From Gracilaria gracilis (Eukaryota > Rhodophyta > Florideophyceae > Gracilariales > Gracilariaceae), in NCBI GenBank assembly GCA_030374805.1, contig JARGSG010000217.1, positions 352,379 to 416,378 of the forward strand: 64,000 nucleotides of DNA, given 5' to 3'. How positions within the stretch are numbered: the stretch's first letter is position 1; the number at the start of each line of letters is the position of its first letter. Below, piece by piece: positions 59,201 to 64,000 of this stretch. The position numbers and the translations under genes were made by a program. The notes below the pieces were generated by a model. The model was not told the origin of the DNA and ran no database searches. It worked only from the letters and a program-made list of their open reading frames with translations.

Positions 59201-62200
59201 AACTGTGGCTGAAGTGGCGATTGCTTTTGTTGCAAGCCGTTGTTCCATGGGAGGATTTGTTGGGCATGGAACAAGATTGGCGTGTATAGAACATATAAAT
59301 TGGGAATAGGCATAACTGAACTTGTTAATAATCATTGATAGGGTATGTGAACGTAGTCATTATAGTATTTGGAAGACTTGGGGTCAGGGTTGTTTGTGTC
59401 GTGGTTTTGGTGGTGGTTTGTGCGGGTTAGGGTTTCGAATGAGGCACTGAACGATTTGGTAGAGGTTCGATAGTGTATATCTATACGTAACGTGTGTTTA
59501 CGAGCGTCTTGAAAGCTAGGGTGTTGGATTTTGGCCCTAGAAGGCAATGGAAGCCAATTGGAAAGTATAGCTATTTCTGTGCTGTTTGTTTAGAAGAATT
59601 TTGTTATTAGTAATTGACATGGCGTGTTGCGATTTTGGGTGGGATGTTTGAGGAGGGTGTGGGAAGTGTGTAGGAGGAATCTGAGAGTGAAGATTGTGTT
59701 TCGTGTAATTGAAAACGGAAAAAAGTAATTGAAAAAAGCGAGAAGTACGTTGAAGGGGGTATAACGGTAGAAAATGGGAATGGGAGACGGTCGGAGAGTG
59801 GGAAACGGATAGGAGAGGTGTAGGTGAGACGCTGTTTTCAGTTTGGAGCAGGAAGGAGGTGAAAATCAGTCATAGTAGAAAGAATTTGGGTTTTATTTTG
59901 ATTAGGGGTTCATAGGTAGAGGTCATGCGAGAGGCTAGGGTAATGTGCAGTACGCTTGCCTGTTTTGGGGTTTTCTTCCAACCGATAACTGTGGCTGAAG
60001 TGGCGATTGCTTTTGTTGCAAGCCGTTGTTCCATGGGAGGATTTGTTGGGCATGGAACAAGATTGGCGTGTATAGAACATATAAATTGGGAATAGGCATA
60101 ACTGAACTTGTTAATAATCATTGATAGGGTATGTGAACGTAGTCATTATAGTATTTGGAAGACTTGGGGTCAGGGTTGTTTGTGTCGTGGTTTTGGTGGT
60201 GGTTTGTGCGGGTTAGGGTTTCGAATGAGGCACTGAACGATTTGGTAGAGGTTCGATAGTGTATATCTATACGTAACGTGTGTTTACGAGCGTCTTGAAA
60301 GCTAGGGTGTTGGATTTTGGCCCTAGAAGGCAATGGAGGCCAATTGGAAAGTATAGCTATTTCTGTGCTGTTTGTTTAGAAGAATTTTGTTATTAGTAAT
60401 TGACATGGCGTGTTGCGATTTTGGGTGGGATGTTTGAGGAGGGTGTGGGAAGTGTGTAGGAGGAATCTGAGAGTGAAGATTGTGTTTCGTGTAATTGAAA
60501 ACGGAAAAAAGTAATTGAAAAAAGCGAGAAGTACGTTGAAGGGGGTATAACGGTAGAAAATGGGAATGGGAGACGGTCGGAGAGTGGGAAACGGATAGGA
60601 GAGGTGTAGGTGAGACGCTGTTTTCAGTTTGGAGCAGGAAGGAGGTGAAAATCAGTCATAGTAGAAAGAATTTGGGTTTTATTTTGATTAGGGGTTCATA
60701 GGTAGAGGTCATGCGAGAGGCTAGGGTAATGTGCAGTACGCTTGCCTGTTTTGGGGTTTTCTTCCAACCGATAACTGTGGCTGAAGTGGCGATTGCTTTT
60801 GTTGCAAGCCGTTGTTCCATGGGAGGATTTGTTGGGCATGGAACAAGATTGGCGTGTATAGAACATATAAATTGGGAATAGGCATAACTGAATTTGTTAA
60901 TAATCATTGATAGGGTATGTGAACGTAGTCATTATAGTATTTGGAAGACTTGGGGTCAGGGTTGTTTGTGTCGTGGTTTTGGTGGTGGTTTGTGCGGGTT
61001 AGGGTTTCGAATGAGGCACTGAACGATTTGGTAGAGGTTCGATAGTGTATATCTATACGTAACGTGTGTTTACGAGCGTCTTGAAAGCTAGGGTGTTGGA
61101 TTTTGGCCCTAGAAGGCAATGGAAGCCAATTGGAAAGTATAGCTATTTCTGTGCTGTTTGTTTAGAAGAATTTTGTTATTAGTAATTGACATGGCGTGTT
61201 GCGATTTTGGGTGGGATGTTTGAGGAGGGTGTGGGAAGTGTGTAGGAGGAATCTGAGAGTGAAGATTGTGTTTCGTGTAATTGAAAACGGAAAAAAGTAA
61301 TTGAAAAAAGCGAGAAGTACGTTGAAGGGGGTATAACGGTAGAAAATGGGAATGGGAGACGGTCGGAGAGTGGGAAACGGATAGGAGAGGTGTAGGTGAG
61401 ACGCTGTTTTCAGTTTGGAGCAGGAAGGAGGTGAAAATCAGTCATAGTAGAAAGAATTTGGGTTTTATTTTGATTAGGGGGTTCATAGGTAGAGGTCATG
61501 CGAGAGGCTAGGGTAATGTGCAGTACGCTTGCCTGTTTTGGGGTTTTCTTCCAACCGATAACTGTGGCTGAAGTGGCGATTGCTTTTGTTGCAAGCCGTT
61601 GTTCCATGGGAGGATTTGTTGGGCATGGAACAAGATTGGCGTGTATAGAACATATAAATTGGGAATAGGCATAACTGAACTTGTTAATAATCATTGATAG
61701 GGTATGTGAACGTAGTCATTATAGTATTTGGAAGACTTGGGGTCAGGGTTGTTTGTGTCGTGGTTTTGGTGGTGGTTTGTGCGGGTTAGGGTTTCGAATG
61801 AGGCACTGAACGATTTGGTAGAGGTTCGATAGTGTATATCTATACGTAACGTGTGTTTACGAGCGTCTTGAAAGCTAGGGTGTTGGATTTTGGCCCTAGA
61901 AGGCAATGGAGGCCAATTGGAAAGTATAGCTATTTCTGTGCTGTTTGTTTAGAAGAATTTTGTTATTAGTAATTGACATGGCGTGTTGCGATTTTGGGTG
62001 GGATGTTTGAGGAGGGTGTGGGAAGTGTGTAGGAGGAATCTGAGAGTGAAGATTGTGTTTCGTGTAATTGAAAACGGAAAAAAGTAATTGAAAAAAGCGA
62101 GAAGTACGTTGAAGGGGGTATAACGGTAGAAAATGGGAATGGGAGACGGTCGGAGAGTGGGAAACGGATAGGAGAGGTGTAGGTGAGACGCTGTTTTCAG

Positions 62201-64000
62201 TTTGGAGCAGGAAGGAGGTGAAAATCAGTCATAGTAGAAAGAATTTGGGTTTTATTTTGATTAGGGGTTCATAGGTAGAGGTCATGCGAGAGGCTAGGGT
62301 AATGTGCAGTACGCTTGCCTGTTTTGGGTTTTTTCCAACCGATAACTGTGGCTGAAGTGGCGATTGCTTTTGTTGCAAGCCGTTGTTCCATGGGAGGATT
62401 TGTTGGGCATGGAACAAGATTGGCGTGTATAGAACATATAAATTGGGAATAGGCATAACTGAACTTGTTAATAATCATTGATAGGGTATGTGAACGTAGT
62501 CATTATAGTATTTGGAAGACTTGGGGTCAGGGTTGTTTGTGTCGTGGTTTTGGTGGTGGTTTGTGCGGGTTAGGGTTTCGAATGAGGCACTGAACGATTT
62601 GGTAGAGGTTCGATAGTGTATATCTATACGTAACGTGTGTTTACGAGCGTCTTGAAAGCTAGGGTGTTGGATTTTGGCCCTAGAAGGCAATGGAAGCCAA
62701 TTGGAAAGTATAGCTATTTCTGTGCTGTTTGTTTAGAAGAATTTTGTTATTAGTAATTGACATGGCGTGTTGCGATTTTGGGTGGGATGTTTGAGGAGGG
62801 TGTGGGAAGTGTGGTAGGAGGAATCTGAGAGTGAAGATTGTGTTTCGTGTAATTGAAAACGGAAAAAAAGTAATTGAAAAAAGCGAGAAGTACGTTGAAG
62901 GGGGTATAACGGTAGAAAATGGGAATGGGAGACGGTCGGAGAGTGGGAAACGGATAGGAGAGGTGTAGGTGAGACGCTGTTTTCAGTTTGGAGCAGGAAG
63001 GAGGTGAAAATCAGTCATAGTAGAAAGAATTTGGGTTTTTTTTGATTAGGGGTTCATAGGTAGAGGTCATGCGAGAGGCTAGGGTAATGTGCAGTACGCT
63101 TGCCTGTTTTGGGGTTTTCTTCCAACCGATAACTGTGGCTGAAGTGGCGATTGCTTTTGTTGCAAGCCGTTGTTCCATGGGAGGATTTGTTGGGCATGGA
63201 ACAAGATTGGCGTGTATAGAACATATAAATTGGGAATAGGCATAACTGAACTTGTTAATAATCATTGATAGGGTATGTGAACGTAGTCATTATAGTATTT
63301 GGAAGACTTGGGGTCAGGGTTGTTTGTGTCGTGGTTTTGGTGGTGGTTTGTGCGGGTTAGGGTTTCGAATGAGGCACTGAACGATTTGGTAGAGGTTCGA
63401 TAGTGTATATCTATACGTAACGTGTGTTTACGAGCGTCTTGAAAGCTAGGGTGTTGGATTTTGGCCCTAGAAGGCAATGGAAGCCAATTGGAAAGTATAG
63501 CTATTTCTGTGCTGTTTGTTTAGAAGAATTTTGTTATTAGTAATTGACATGGCGTGTTGCGATTTTGGGTGGGATGTTTGAGGAGGGTGTGGGAAGTGTG
63601 TAGGAGGAATCTGAGAGTGAAGATTGTGTTTCGTGTAATTGAAAACGGAAAAAAGTAATTGAAAAAAGCGAGAAGTACGTTGAAGGGGTATAACGGTAGA
63701 AAATGGGAATGGGAGACGGTCGGAGAGTGGGAAACGGATAGGAGAGGTGTAGGTGAGACGCTGTTTTCAGTTTGGAGCAGGAAGGAGGTGAAAATCAGTC
63801 ATAGTAGAAAGAATTTGGGTTTTATTTTGATTAGGGGTTCATAGGTAGAGGTCATGCGAGAGGCTAGGGTAATGTGCAGTACGCTTGCCTGTTTTGGGGT
63901 TTTCTTCCAACCGATAACTGTGGCTGAAGTGGCGATTGCTTTTGTTGCAAGCCGTTGTTCCATGGGAGGATTTGTTGGGCATGGAACAAGATTGGCGTGT
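38235..64000. repeat. 786-bp satellite array, about 33 head-to-tail copies, continuing past the window
   Basis: Recurring landmarks are spaced exactly 786 bp apart from about 38240 to the window end (787 where one base is inserted). Units are nearly identical apart from two recurrent single-base variants (AATGGAAGCC/AATGGAGGCC and CTGAATTTG/CTGAACTTG) and a few one-base indels. The first unit is the most diverged: at 38241-38316 it matches the consensus only partly, then becomes near-perfect, as expected at an array edge. Each unit includes CGGGTTAGGGTTTCG (telomere-like), TTTTGGGGTTTTC, ACATATAAATTGGG (TATA-like) and an A-rich GAAAACGGAAAAAAG stretch. No transposase, reverse transcriptase or rRNA sequence is present, so it is a true satellite rather than an element array or rDNA. 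Confidence 0.98.
38646..39109 (-). other. Two overlapping short ORFs recurring in each satellite unit (first unit shown)
   Basis: On the minus strand each unit encodes a 71-codon frame (39109-38894, starting MPSRAKIQHPSFQDARK) whose stop overlaps the start of an 83-codon frame (38897-38646, starting MIINKFSYAYSQFICSIHAN) by the four bases ATGA. The pair recurs every 786 bp, 32 times for the first frame. A few units change or lose one frame by single-base indels (for example near 45956, 53885, 61479 and 62327). Because the units are homogenised, conservation of the ORFs is not independent evidence of coding. No family is recognised, and chance frames are the default explanation. Confidence 0.3.

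Noticed and set aside
38235-64000. Array considered as CRISPR, rDNA or LTR-element tandem
   Set aside because: The repeat period is 786 bp with no short repeat/spacer alternation, no rRNA-like sequence and no polymerase or integrase coding sequence.

Overview
This is eukaryotic nuclear DNA. The recognisable proteins are eukaryote-specific (nuclear cap-binding protein, Enhancer of polycomb, Ecm29-like proteasome adaptor, GDP-fucose transporter). One gene has canonical GT-AG introns of about 54 and 79 nt, there is a PIF/Harbinger DNA transposon, and the last 26 kb is a satellite. Most coding blocks show no introns, so the genome looks intron-poor. A MUT9-like kinase with a repeat region typical of plant and algal proteins, together with B12-dependent methionine synthase, points towards an alga (perhaps red). 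The DUF3505-RecQ gene is best known from fungi. Taxonomy is therefore a low-confidence inference.

Layout. 1-13,133: decayed copies of a GDP-fucose transporter (+), CBP80/NCBP1 (-), a Harbinger transposase (+), a MUT9-like CK1-type kinase (+), the ATPase domain of an ABC half transporter (-), and the 3' half of metH (+). 14,846-18,116: a broken Sua5/TsaC threonylcarbamoyl-AMP synthase (+) and an Enhancer-of-polycomb gene (-) split by two one-base shifts in homopolymers. 19,000-21,600: a low-complexity Ala/His/Pro-rich reading frame and a GC-rich block with two oppositely oriented minisatellites. 21,800-28,600: one apparently intact three-exon gene, several small tandem repeats (31 bp, 115 bp), a duplicated 82-bp tRNA-like element and an Ecm29-like fragment. 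29,397-29,972: a small unknown gene broken by a 22-bp tandem duplication. 32,354-37,010: a long DUF3505 + RecQ helicase gene (telomere-linked-helicase type), with several stops and frameshifts. 38,235-64,000: about 33 nearly identical 786-bp satellite units that run off the window end.

Interpretation. Almost every recognisable gene is damaged in one or more ways: in-frame stops with the frame otherwise preserved, one-base shifts, truncation, or lost catalytic residues. Some shifts lie in homopolymers and could be assembly errors. The in-frame stops, the 5' truncation of metH and the 22-bp duplication are harder to explain that way. The most economical reading is a decaying duplicated segment (subtelomere, B-like chromosome or degenerate haplotype) next to a telomere-linked helicase and a homogenised satellite. 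I see no operon-like organisation, CRISPR, rRNA or convincing functional tRNA gene.
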